A stretch of 64,000 nt of DNA from Massospora cicadina (lineage: Eukaryota > Entomophthoromycota > Entomophthoromycetes > Entomophthorales > Entomophthoraceae): the NCBI GenBank assembly GCA_022478985.1, contig JAKSZP010007910.1:1-64000 (forward strand). The letters are read 5' to 3'. A program made the position numbers and the translations under genes. Shown one piece after another: positions 34,737-45,966 of this stretch (positions are counted from its first letter, which is position 1; each line of letters begins with the position of its first letter). Below the pieces are notes generated by a model. That model searched no databases and was not told the origin of the DNA. It was given only the letters and a program-made list of their open reading frames with translations.

Positions 34737-37700
34737 TCAGATGAGACAAAACTCAGTACCAGGTGAGGCACCCCAGAGAAGTGATGCTATCTCTTGTTGC
34801 CAGCGGGAACGCCACTTATGGGAAGGGGAGGGAACGTGTGTAGGGGGCGTAGCCACTATTGAGCACGTGTGGAGGAAGGGGTCTGATTTGATGAACCAGA
34901 CTGGGAACCAGGAGGAGACCAGCTGCCGGCGACGTGGTGGGAGATATCCAAACATCCACGCTTGAAAGTGATCCACCAAATGAGACCGGAATCTGTGGAC
35001 AGCTTCAGGGAGGGTGGGGATGGATCCGGCGATGGCATCCAAGACAATCGTGTGGATAGTCCACATGGCGATTGCAACCACCAGAGCACGAAGGGAGGGT
35101 GGGAGGGGGAGGCCATTGATGAAGCAAACATATCTCTTGACAGACTGAAGGGATGTGTTTGATCCTGGCCTAGCAGACGTTGGACTTCGCGCCATATTAC
35201 TTTAGAGGTGGGGCACTTCTCCAGGCGGTGAAACAGCGTTCCATACTGGCCACACATGACACAGGATGAGTGTAAAGCATTAGAGCGCTCAGCTATACGA
35301 TACACCCGCCTCAGGCAGCGCCACACATGGGAGCGGACTTGAGGCTGCAACAGAGGATGGTGTGCGTATTTCCAGATAGTCTTTTGGGTCTCAGTGGAAT
35401 AAGGGATGTCCATCATGTCCAGGTAGTCCACCCTGGATAGGACTTGGGGCCGAGTGGGGATCACGCCATCAGGGATGGGTAGCCCCTGTACCTCTTGTGT
35501 GAACTGAGGAGAGGGGCGGCCTCTTTGGGTTGTATGTCCACTAATACGAATTCTCCACTCTGCGCTTTGCATGGAGAGTAGGATTCGTTTGTAGTGGGTT
35601 TTGGTCCCGTGAGGACCTGTGGCTGATGTGTGTGATGCGAGGTATTTTATCAGGGAGTGGGGGTTTGATGAATTGTTGAGGCCCAAGGCTCAGGAGAAGT
35701 TGGAGCGGGCCGCGCGGGACCAGTGTTGGGATGGGAGTGTAGGAGCAGTGACGGCCGCAATCCAGGTGCCTAGGATCTTGGCGGCATGGGCTTTGAAGTC
35801 AAGTAGGCCCATGCCACCATGATGATGAGGGCCAAACATGACCTCTAGCCGTACTGGTGGAGGGCGGCCTGACCAAAGCCAACCTTGTAGCAAAGCATAC
35901 AGGGATTTAAAGAAGCTTGGGGAGAAGGGGATGGCGTGGGCTTCAAACCAGACTTTGGATAGAACATAGAGTTGGCAAGAACAACCCTGCCAGTGAGGGT
36001 AGTAGGGTGGGCTCTGAGAGAGGCGATTTGCTTCGTCACGTTGTCCAGTATATGGCCCTCCATTACTGCTGACGCGTATCCACCTGCCTCCAACCACACG
36101 CCCAGATGGCGTACCGGTCCTATGGTAGGTCGTGGCACAAAGGGGAGCACCAGTGGAGCGGTGTGTTTGAGTTAGTAAGGCGTGGACTTGGGCGAGCAGC
36201 TGGGCTGGGTTGGGAACTACTTGCTGGGGCCCAGCAGTTCTGAAACCGACCAAGGAGGATGATTTCAGTTTTGGAAGCGTTTAGTGCCACGTTGCTTACC
36301 CGGGAATATTCCTGGATGAGGGCTTCAAGCGCGCGTGCATCTTTGTTATTAGACACCCCCACCACGCAATCATCTGCAAATGCCATCATCTTGACTGGGG
36401 TTTGGCCTGGCACATGGACCCCAGTGAGTTGGGCATTCACATTTCGCAGTAGTGGGTCAAGGCTGAAGTTGTATAAGAGTGGGCTCAGGGGGTCCCCTTG
36501 TCAAAGGCCCCTTTGAGGACGGACTACTTCCATTAGGAAACCTGGGCCGCGCACTGCCATTGTTGCAGATTCCGTGAGCAGCATCACCCAGTTAATGAAG
36601 CGGGGAGGTAGGCGGAATTGTTGGAGGCAGGCCCTGAGGGTATTCCCAGTTTACTCTTCATGGGCCTTTTGTTGGTCCAAGAATACAAGTGCCCCAGAGG
36701 CTGTGGACTGACACACATTAGCCACAGAGTGCAAGTTATCCCAAATCGACCTTCTGGGGATGAAACTGAATTGTTCTGGAGAGATGGTGGCAGATGCTAC
36801 AGTCCCTAAACGGTTAGCCATGATTTTTGTTAAAATTTTGGTGTCTGTGTTTGTTAGAGAAATGGGGCGCCAGTTGGCTATGTCTAGCCTATCCCCTTTC
36901 TTAAAGAGTGTGACTGTAAAAGCCTCATGTCCTCCTGGTAGGAGGCGCATTTCCAACAGGCTTTGGTTGAGTGAGGCTAGCAGAAATGGGGATATGTATT
37001 TAAAATATTTTTTGTAGAACTCATATGGAATGCCATCTGGGCCTGGGTATTTTCAGTTTGGCGCACCGCAAATGGTAGTCCAGAATTTGTTCGGAGTAAT
37101 TAAATTCATTATTTCTGGGTATCAGAAAATGGTGCAGATATGAGCTCTGACAAGAAATAGCGCCATTTCAGCTGGCTGAATTGGTTCAGCTCAGTTTAAC
37201 TCAGAGTAATATCTTTGCGTTTCGATTGCCACTTTGGCCGGTGTGTCCACAATAGAATTATCTGATCTTCGCACCTGTGTGCAGGCCACGCTCTGGCGTG
37301 GTGCAAAAAAATTTTTGAAGAAGTATGCGGTGCACTTGTCGCCTTTAGTGATGCTTGTGGCCCTGTATTGGACACAAAACCAATGTTTGTGTTGCCTTTC
37401 AAGTGCGTTGAGGTGGGCTGCTGCCTCCGCCCACTTCTGGCCCCATGCAGGGCTATATCCTGAGGCTGGAATGTTGGACTCCAAGTGTGCCAATTCCGCC
37501 AGCGCACACAATATAACTGCCGATGTGGCTCATGAGCATCTGGATAAGAGATGGCGATAGTGGCGGATGGTGTCTTTTTTGAAAGTTGCCCATGTGAAAT
37601 GGGGTCCGCGCAAAACAGTGCAACAAACAATTTTGCCAAAGTTGCCTCTTCCACCCATGTGGAAAATCCTGGCGATGCTAGCTCTGGGGGGCGGATTTTG

Positions 37701-38416
37701 CACCAATGTGGGGCCTTTGCAACTGTGACGGGTAAGTGGTATGTTATTGAGACCAGTCGGTGGTCGGAGAATTCCATTTTCGTTGTTTTGAAGTGGGAGA
37801 TGTGGGGTTGGAATTTCGCTGGCGCTAGAATAAGGTCAATGCGGGTCATGGACCTTAATTGGCCATTGTGGATGTGGGGACGCGTCATGTTTTTGAGCAG
37901 TGGGGCATGTCGCAGCAGCGCATCAATTAACCTAAGGGTGGCTTTTAGAACGCGTAGTTCTACATGACCCTGTGGGGCGTGGGGTGAGGGCGGCCACCAG
38001 TCTGTTGGTGAGGTTAGCCAACAGTTCATGTCGCCAATTAGGAAAGAATTGGGGGGTAGTGGGAGGGATTTGACCGATGAGAAAAATTCCTGACGCTCTT
38101 GTGCACCGTTTGGGGTGTAAATGTTGACAATTGTGTGTGCAACATCAGCCCATGAGAAGGTGACAACGAGCACTTGGTCATTTAGGAATGTTTCTGAAGA
38201 TGTAAATTTGAAAAAATTGTTTTTCCAAACTAGCACCCCACAGTGCTTTGACCAAAAGGATAGGGATGGTAGGAGCATTGTTTTCCAAGCATCCTCGGAA
38301 CCTCGTGGACAGTGGGTTTCCTGGATGGCCAGGATATCCCTGGGTAAATTATTTTGTAAAAAACTCAGTTTCCTAGCCCAGGATGGGGAGGCCTTGAGTC
38401 TGGTGATATTCAGCAT
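34737..38416 (-). pseudogene. LINE A4 ORF2
   Basis: The usual ATG near 38439 is AAG in this copy, so the first Met is MLNI at 38416. A 406-codon open frame (38416-37196) contains the whole endonuclease: IQETH (Glu at residue 33), YTPNGAQE, GDMNCWL, RIDLIL and FSDHRLV. A frameshift near 37600 follows the endonuclease. The RT carries the shared TGA at 37053-37055, a short rearrangement near 36660 that replaces part of the first-Asp block, a frameshift near 36145, and the shared TGA at 35690-35692. The knuckle is CVMCGQYGTLFHRLEKC. The -1-frame WTIH segment 35195-34737 is the longest of any copy. Confidence 0.88.
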
Positions 38417-38418
38417 CC

Positions 38419-39856
38419 CTAGAGTGAAGGTTTCCCCCTTCGCACCTTAGGTGCGAGGGGGTGGGCCCCCTGGCCTACCAGCCTCTTCCAGGTCACCATG
38501 GGCTTTCACAGCAGCGCGGGTATTATAAGCAATGCTATCGGGTTTTTGTTAATTTTTGCGGAAAGAGTCGCATTGGCTTTAGCCTTTGCTTTTTGTTTTC
38601 CCGACGTCGGACGAATTTTTTGCGGTGCGGATAAGTTTGGTGCACCGTCGAGTGGGGCAAAAAAAATTTTTTGGTTGGGATAGGTCCCAAGTCAGTTTCA
38701 ACTGGGGCTTGGGTGCAGTGATTGGGTGAGATCGAATCTCCCATTGGATCCTCGGATTGAGTGGCCCGTTTGGCTTGGGCCTCCCAATCCGATTGGGTGA
38801 TGGATTCCCGAGTTGCTTCCACTGCGAAGGTCTCCATGTCCTCCTGGCGTTGTGAGTGTGTGTTGGTGGTGACCTTGGCCGCTTCCTTGGCCGCAGTCCT
38901 ACAGGCCTGCTTGGCCTTCTTCCACTCCTGTGGGGAGATGGGCTTTACCAATAGATAGCAGCCTTGTGCTCCCCACGGGAAAGCCTCTTTGGTGCTTGCG
39001 GTTGGTTTGTAGTGCGCCTCTCCACTGGCCATGGCCGCCGAGGGGTGCTCTTGGAATGTAACGCCCTCTTTAATGGGGCACACATGTGCCTTATGGCCAT
39101 ACGTGTCACAGTGGGTGCAAATGGGGGGCGCGCTGTCCACGTTTACCTGGAATGGGTGGGTGGTGTGCCCTGCGATATCAATAAAGGTGGAGTGCGGGAT
39201 CTGGGTTTGGTCCTTCGCAATCTCCTCAGTTGGGGTCAGAACTGCGATGGCTTTGCCGGTGCACAGGTGTGGCATCAGCGTGAAACGTTGCATTTCAAAA
39301 GATTGTATTTCACCATATATGGTGAGACCATCTTTCAGGTGTTGCTCCAAAATATCACGTTTTACCGTAGTAGGAAAAAGTCAAATGTGAGGAAAATTTG
39401 GTTTGATTTTGTCCATCTGGTGCAATTAGTTTTGACGACCCATTGCCCTTCAGGGAGGTCGACCACTACGCGCACCGCTGCAGCCTCGTCTGCTGCTATT
39501 TTTCTTTCAAAACCTAGGTCCAGCCAACCACGCGACATGGAGTGAGGTGCAACATACACCGCGGTCGGGAAAATTTTGTGTACATCTTCACAAAATTTTT
39601 CCCATAGGGCCATTTTTTGGATGTCCAGATACACACGGACTCCGAATTCCACCAATGAAAGTGGCTGGGAATGTGGCGTATTGATGTACTGGTTGCATCA
39701 TGCTTGCCACACGAGTATCTCTGGGGAAATTGTGACTGCCGATTTTTTAGATTTTTTTTCTATTCCACCAGATTCTCTGGGGCATTTTTGAACGTTAGAG
39801 GCCGCAGGCCTTCCGCCTGCTCCTCTTGCCTTGCTTGCCCAACTGCTCCCAGACAT
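38419..39856 (-). pseudogene. LINE A4 ORF1
   Basis: Its first ATG (MSGSS...) is at 39856. Open parts are 39655-39362 and 39350-38535 (271 codons). The second has the CCHC knuckle CTHCDTYGHKAHVC and the Lys/Ala-rich tail. A frameshift near 39370, inside the RRM-like region, and others near 39700 break it. The in-frame end would be TAG at 38419-38421. Confidence 0.86.
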
Positions 39857-39975
39857 GGGCGCAGAATAATCCCCTCTATGAGATTATCAAACTAGATTTA
39901 GTCTTGAATTTAATGGGTTGCAAAAGTGTTTGCAATGAGAAAGAAAATTTAACAAGCTTGGAAATAATAAATTTA

Positions 39976-42337
39976 ATTACTCCAAACGAATTATGGACTA
40001 CCATTCGCGGTGCGCCAAACTGAAAATGCCCAGGCCCAGATGGCATTCCATATGATTTCTACAAAAAATATTTCAAATATATATCCCCATTGCTGCTAGC
40101 CTCACTCAACCAAAGCCTGTTGAAACGCGCCTCCTACTAGTAGGCCATGAGGGCTTTACGGTCACACTCTTTAAGAAAGGGGATAGGCTAGACTTAGCCA
40201 ACTGGCGCCCCATTTCTCTAACAAACACAGACACCAAAATTCTAACAAAAATCATTGCTAACCGTTTAGGGACTGTAGCATCTGCCACCATCTCCCAGAA
40301 CAATTCAGTTTCATCCCCAGAAGGTCAATTTGGGATACCGTGCACTCTGTGGCTAATGTGTGTCAGTCCACAGCCTCTGGGGCACTTGTATTCTTGGACC
40401 AACAAAAGGCCTATGATAGAGTAAACTGGGAATACCTTAGGGCCTGCTTCCAACAATTCCGCTTACCTCCCCGCTTCATTAACTGGGTGATGCTGCTCAC
40501 GGAATATGCAACAATGGCAGTGCGCGGCCCAGGTTTCCTAACGGGAGTAGTCCGTCCTCAAAGGGGCCTGCGACAAGGGGACCCCCTGAGCCCACTCTTA
40601 TACAACTTCAGCCTTGACCCACTACTGCGAAATGTGAATGCCCAACTCACTGGGGTCCATGTGCCAGGCCAAACCCCAGTCAAGATGATGGCATTTGCAG
40701 ATGATTGCGTGGTGGGGGTGTCTAATAACAAAGATGCACGCGCGCTTGAAGCCCTCATCCAGGAATATTCCCTGGTAAGCAACGAGGCACTGAACGCCTC
40801 CAAAACCGAAATCATCCTCCTTGGTCAGTTTCAGAACTGCTGGGCCCCAGCAAGTAGTTCCCAACCCGGCCCATCTGCTCGCCCACGTCCACGCCTTACT
40901 AACTCAACACACACCGCTCCACTGGTGCTCCCCTTTGTGCCACGACCTACCATAGGACCGGTACGCCATCTGGGCGTGTGGTTGGAGGCAGGTGGATACG
41001 CGTCAGCAGTAATGGAGGGCCATATACTGGACAACGTGACGAAGCGAATCGTCTCTCTCAGAGCCCACCCTACTACCCTCACTGGCAGGGTTGTTCTTGC
41101 CAACTCTATGCTCCTATCCAAAGTCTGGTTTGGAGCCCACGCCATCCCCTTCTCCCCAAGCTTCTTCAAATCCCTGTATGCTTTGCTACAAGGTTGGCTT
41201 TGGTCAGGCCGCCCTCCACCAGTACGGCTAGAGGTCATGTTTGGCCCTCATCATCATGGTGGCATGGGCCTACTTGACTTCAAAGCCCATGCCGCCAAGA
41301 TCCTGGGCACCCGGATTGCGGCCGTCACTGCTCCTACACTCCCATCCCAACACTGGTCCCGTGCAGCCCACTCCAACTTCTCCTGAGCCTTGGGCCTCAA
41401 CAATCCATCAAACCCCCACTCCCTGATGAAATACCTCGCATCACACAAATCAGCTACAGGTCCTCATGGGACCAAAACCCACTACAAACGAATCCTACTC
41501 TCCATGCGAAGCGCAGAGTGGAGAATTTGTATTAGTGGACATACAACCTGAAGAGGCCGCCCCTCTCCTCAGTTCACACATGAGGTACAGGGGCTACCCA
41601 TCCATGATGGCGTGATCCCCATTCGACCCCAAGTCCTATCCAGTGTGGACTACCTGGACATGATGGACATCCCTTATTCCACTGAGACCCAAAAGACTAT
41701 CTGGATATACGCACACCATCCTCTGTTGCAGCCTCAAGTCCGCTCCCATGTGTGGCGCTGCCTGAGGCGGGTGTATCGTATAGCTGAGCGCTCTAATGCT
41801 TTACACTCATCCTGTGTCGTGTGTGGCCAGTATGGAACGCTGTTTCACCGCCTGGAGAAGTGCCCCACCTCTAAAGTAATATGGCGCGAAGTCCAACGTC
41901 TGCTAGGCCAGGATCAAACACATCCCTTCAGTCTGTCAAGAGATATGTTTGCTTCATCAATGGCTTCCCCCTCCCACCCTCCCTCCGTGCTCTGGTGTTT
42001 CAATCGCCATGTGGACTATCTACACGATTGTCTTGGATGCCATCGCTGTATCCATCCCCTTCTCCCTGAAGCTGTCCACAGATTCCGGTCTCATTTGGTG
42101 GATCACTTTCAAGCGTGGATGTTTGGATATCTCCCACCGCGTCGCTGACAGCTGGTCTCCTCCTGGTTCCCAGTCTGGTTCATCAAATCAGACCCCTTCC
42201 TCCACACGTGCTCAATAGTGGCTACGTCCCCTACACACGTTCCCTCCCCTTCCCATAAGTGGCGTTCCCGCTGGCAACAAGAGATAGCATCGCTTCTCTG
42301 GGGTGCCTCCCCTGGTACTAAGTTTTGTCTCGTCTGA
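39976..42337 (+). pseudogene. LINE A3 ORF2, 3' part (RT and C-terminal knuckle)
   Basis: It resumes EIINLITPNELW and meets the shared TGA at 40021-40023. After small indels near 40125 and 40295, the frame 40340-41386 (348 codons) gives LVFLDQQKAYDRVNW, RQGDPLSPLLYNFSLDPLL and AFADDCVVGV, all with catalytic Asp intact. The shared TGA is at 41384-41386. The knuckle CVVCGQYGTLFHRLEKC and a C-terminus shortened by small deletions near 42000-42060 follow. Final stop near 42337. Confidence 0.88.
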
Positions 42338-42420
42338 ATCATATTCGGAAGTGTCCATCCCATGGTCGGCCTTCCCCACAATAAATTTAAAAATTTAAAA
42401 ATTTACACTTATTCTCAATA

Positions 42421-42723
42421 CTGTTTCCTGGATAGCAGAGGCTCATAAATCCAGATAATAATAACTGGACTTTAAGGCAACAAGTTGCCCATCAAGATAA
42501 ATTAGTACTTGTATTTAAAGGTTTGATATCTTAGGGCAATCAGAAACCTTCTCTTATAGAGACTATTATTCCTCTAAATATATACTCGGACAGCTAGTAT
42601 TAAGACTTATGCCCATGTGTCAATAATGACTTGGGATTGAGGTGAGGTAGTAAGATGACTTTGTGGAGAACTAAGTCAAGCCTTTTGAAGATCAACATTA
42701 GAGGTGATAGCTTAGTATTAGTG
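42421..42723. other. AT-rich spacer, no gene
   Basis: Nothing recognisable lies between the LINE A3 duplication and the Gypsy-2 LTR. The last five bases, TAGTG (42719-42723), may be the Gypsy-2 target site. Confidence 0.5.
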
Positions 42724-43251
42724 TGCCAGGAAATCTATATGACAGAATGAAAATCCTAAGTTATTAATGGCAGATCATCAGTTATCCGCAAAGAGTGAGT
42801 TTAAGCATTTATAATTAATCATTATTTGATATGGCTTGAGGATAAGAGGTTTTACCTCAGCCAAAATATGGTGATTCCGTTGGAACTCCCAATGATGAGA
42901 CGATCACAATGGAAATGGGAGAAGCAGAGTAGCTGCGTAGATGGGAAAAAGAGTGGCTGTAGAGATGAGTGAGAGAGGGAAAATGAAAAATGTAAGAGAG
43001 GTCTTTTAGTTAATAACGCATAGTGGATTCTACGGTGTAAGATTGAAGGGATACAGAATTGGACTCTGCCGTTCTAAATAAAAAGAGTGCTCGCAGAAGC
43101 CTTTGGCTTTATTTATTATTTTGTTATGCTTTTTTGAGGAACAACGATCCCCATATCATCTTTCTGTTGCATCAGTGGGAAACCTTCCTATGCAACCCTT
43201 TGGCGGATTCTAACCTATCTTGCCATATTTTACAACAGTGGTGCTCATTAC
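42724..43251 (+). repeat. Gypsy-2 5' LTR
   Basis: It starts TGCCAGGAAAT and matches 49915-50434 throughout, for example GGGAGAAGCAGAGTAGCTG and TTGCATCAGTGG. It ends near CTCATTAC. The next bases, TGGGGGCCCGC, begin with the TGG expected of a tRNA primer-binding site. Confidence 0.8.
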
Positions 43252-43399
43252 TGGGGGCCCGCTTATCCAATTAAAAAGAAAAGTTATCTAAACCATGGCA
43301 CATCCTATTAGCACTGTTAGGAAACCGTCCCAGACTACTGAGTCAGCGCAGTACACAGACATCAAGCTCGTTTTAAATAAAATATAAAAACCCAAGAAG

Positions 43400-44720
43400 A
43401 GATCCTTTATGGGTGTAAATTGGCGATGGATCAGCTTAAAGAAGTGTTCAATCAGCTGCGTGTCTTTGATTGGCAGAATAGACAATTATCAAACTGCTTC
43501 AATGACACTAGTGAGTGGCTACATTACGTGGAGCAGAAAATAAAGTTACCACTTATCCCCAGAGTCCCTTCGGGGAAACTGATGAGAAAATAGGGGATGA
43601 TATTGAAGAACAGCGGCATTAAAGTAGTTTTATGAAGTTGAGGAAGGCGCTTTGGAACTATTTGCTGATCAAGAAGGCAACATGAGTCAGTTCACATCTA
43701 GCAAATCTTGGGGGATGATTGCACATCGCCAAAAAGAGTTCCTCGCGTTTTTGCAGTATTAACAGCAGAAGAGGGCCAGGCGGCTTCCAACCCTGCGGAC
43801 AAGCTGAGTTCTGCTATACTATTGTGCCCTCCTTCTGGGAGACAAGTTATGTCCCACGAGCAGTGCTCCACTTTGCTCCAAGAGCTCGTGGTTTTGGACA
43901 GGTTGAGGAAGTTTATATTATAAAGTTGTCTCCATTCAATTGGATGGAAATATGCATGGCTTCTTTAAACAGTTTGAGTTTGCGGTGGAAGGAGAGTCAG
44001 ACTGTTGGAAGGCCAGCTGCTGATATCTACTCTGGATGTCAAAAGTACTAAGTTACCTTCTATCTGAGGACTAGCTCTGTCACCTACCAAGAAGTTAAGG
44101 ATACCATGCTGAGTATGTTTAGGGGCATCCTCTTGTCCCAATGGAAGGCTGATTTTCAACAATGGGATTCCAGCGGAATGAGAACCACATGGCTTTCGCT
44201 GATTGGTTTACCTTGGAGGTGCACATCTTGGCAGGAGTAGGAATGCTAATTGAGGCCAATGTGGGAATTACAATAACCTCAGCGGTAAAGCCACACCACA
44301 AGTTATTTACCGCAATGGCGCCTGTCTTGCAAGGGGACGTTCCTTTGCTCAGGTTTTTCGATTATCTGCATCGTCAAAAAGCAATGTTTAGCTCTCCAAC
44401 CCCTGAAAGGAAGCTTACAATGGCATCTCCAAGGCCTCCTTCCTCAATAGAATAATTGGCCTTCTTTGATTCCAGCAAACAATCCAACGCTGTCATATAA
44501 CTATTCGCTCATCCTCGGCCTAATTACAGCCCTGCGGCCAACCCTAGGCCTGGACCTTTTATTGATATTCAGGGCTGAGAACCTTCTGGAGTAACCTGCT
44601 ATGCTTGCAGTCATCTTAAGAATATTGCGTTCAACTGCCCTACTAAGCAGCAAGTTCATTTTGTGCAGCCAGATCAGTAGATCAGGAAGAGCTCAAGCAG
44701 AGTAGAAATGGGACCCTCTA
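43400..44720 (+). pseudogene. Gypsy-2 gag
   Basis: ATGGATCAGCTTAAAGAAGT near 43429 starts a helical frame (VFNQLRVFDWQNRQLSN). Several frame changes follow. The piece 44162-44455 (97 codons; FADWFTLEVHILAGVGMLIEA, HHKLFTAMAPVLQGDVPLLRFFDY) is Gag-like. Near 44600-44645, CYACSHLKNIAFNC keeps three of the four ligands of a CCHC knuckle, the His position being Asn. This order and position support Gag, the particle protein. Confidence 0.65.
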
Positions 44721-45129
44721 TTCCCACTGGTTCAACCACAACTTTCACCATTGATCCTGAAGAGTTGCTTCCTTCCAAAGACCTCTGATACAATGACGAA
44801 CTATTATTTCAACATCAGTCAACAATGTGCATGCGTTGGCTCTTGCTGAAGCCAAAGAACCGCCATAGAGGAGGGTTTTTAGAAAACTACATTAACTTAT
44901 TCATGTCAAACTTTTTACAATCCACCTTTTATGAACCTCAAACCTTGTTGGACGCGCCCTCACTGAAAGGAGTAAACAGCGCTATTCTGGTAGATTCAAT
45001 TATTAAAGAAGGCCTTAAGTCAGAGTTGGTATTATGCATTTCCTTGAAAAAAGAGATTCATGGACGTTCATGTATAAATTAACTTAAAAATCTGCTTAAT
45101 ATAAATGTATATATTGTGACTTTTTTGTT

Positions 45130-45428
45130 GAGAAAACAATGTTTGCACAATCATAGACACTGTCGCCCCAGTTAATATAGTATCCATAAGTTTTTCAACT
45201 AAGTTACCACTGAAACCTGACGTGGAGCACCGGATGGTTTATGGGACCACTGGGGCGGCGTGCATAGATTCAGAAAGTGCGTACAGTATGCTGCCTTTGC
45301 AGTTTGGGTCAAGTACCATCACAGCACTGGTGATTGGATTGCTTTACAATAACTATGCCATTCTGATAGGAACAGCCTTCATGCGCCACTTTGGTGCAGT
45401 CGTTGATATGGATGAAGAGCCTTTTTAA
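45130..45428 (+). pseudogene. Gypsy-2 aspartic protease
   Basis: The frame runs from about 45150. IIDTVAPVNIVSISFS corresponds to the active-site loop, but the DTG glycine is Val. MVYGTTGAACID is the flap region, and AILIGTAFMRHFGAVVDM the closing ILG-type strand. It ends with TAA at 45426-45428. The frame is open across almost a whole retropepsin domain, but the Gly to Val change in the active site should inactivate it. Confidence 0.78.
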
Positions 45429-45966
45429 AAGTTTTGGGTCAGCGGATCCAAGTTTGTTTTATTTTCAAACTTTTTGCCCAAGGAGGAGATCGCTTGGGAC
45501 AAGTAAATCTCGCATACAGTGATGAGGTAATCCTTTTCACTATCAGCAATTGAAAAGCAAAACCAGGGTTCTTCCTTACCATATATATGAGTACCAGAGG
45601 CTACCAATTTGATCCACTGCTGCCATATTGATCCCCTCTGGCCATCAAGTTATGGTGGACACAGAGCTAGATACTGAGATACCAACTGAGCTTTATGGTG
45701 AAATCTTGGACCTTATCAGAGATAACGCTTTGAGCCTCATGTGGTCCTGGGCATAATACTACCTGTACATGTAAAAATCAAATTGTTACTAGAAAATCTA
45801 CAAAAAGGAATGCTGAGGATATGAAGACACCAAGTGGTGGCTTGTCTGCATTTGACCCCTATGGATGAGGTCCTCCACTTCCACAAGTTTTGGTTTGCTA
45901 GTTGAAATTAATCTTCCCACCAGACCTCAGCCCAGCTTAATGTTAATGAAACTGTGAGAAATCTTA

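Larger units (their letters stand above)
34681..39959 (-). mobile_element. LINE A4, full-length, nested in A3
   Basis: The element is 5,279 bp in minus orientation, 5' end near 39950, tail AATAAATTTAAATTTAAATTT at 34681. About ten extra bases (TAACAAGCTT on the plus strand, 39950-39959) separate its start from the duplication. It is younger than A3. Its target contains ATAAATTTA, the same letters as its own 3' tail. Confidence 0.94.
31829..42403 (+). mobile_element. LINE A3, full-length, split by nested LINE A4
   Basis: A3 occupies 31829-34680 and 39976-42403, 5,280 bp in total once A4 and one copy of its duplication are set aside. That agrees within 10 bp with A1, A2 and A4. Its 5' end ACTTTTCTTTCTC follows the duplication directly, with no extra bases. 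The tail is AATAAATTTAAAAATTTAAAAATTT. It is the only plus-strand copy. Confidence 0.93.

Noticed and set aside
16043..41386. UGA reassigned to Trp in the nuclear code
   Set aside because: Aligned residues are Ala, Gln or Leu rather than Trp, several UGAs are CGA in sister copies, and the relics contain all three stop codons.
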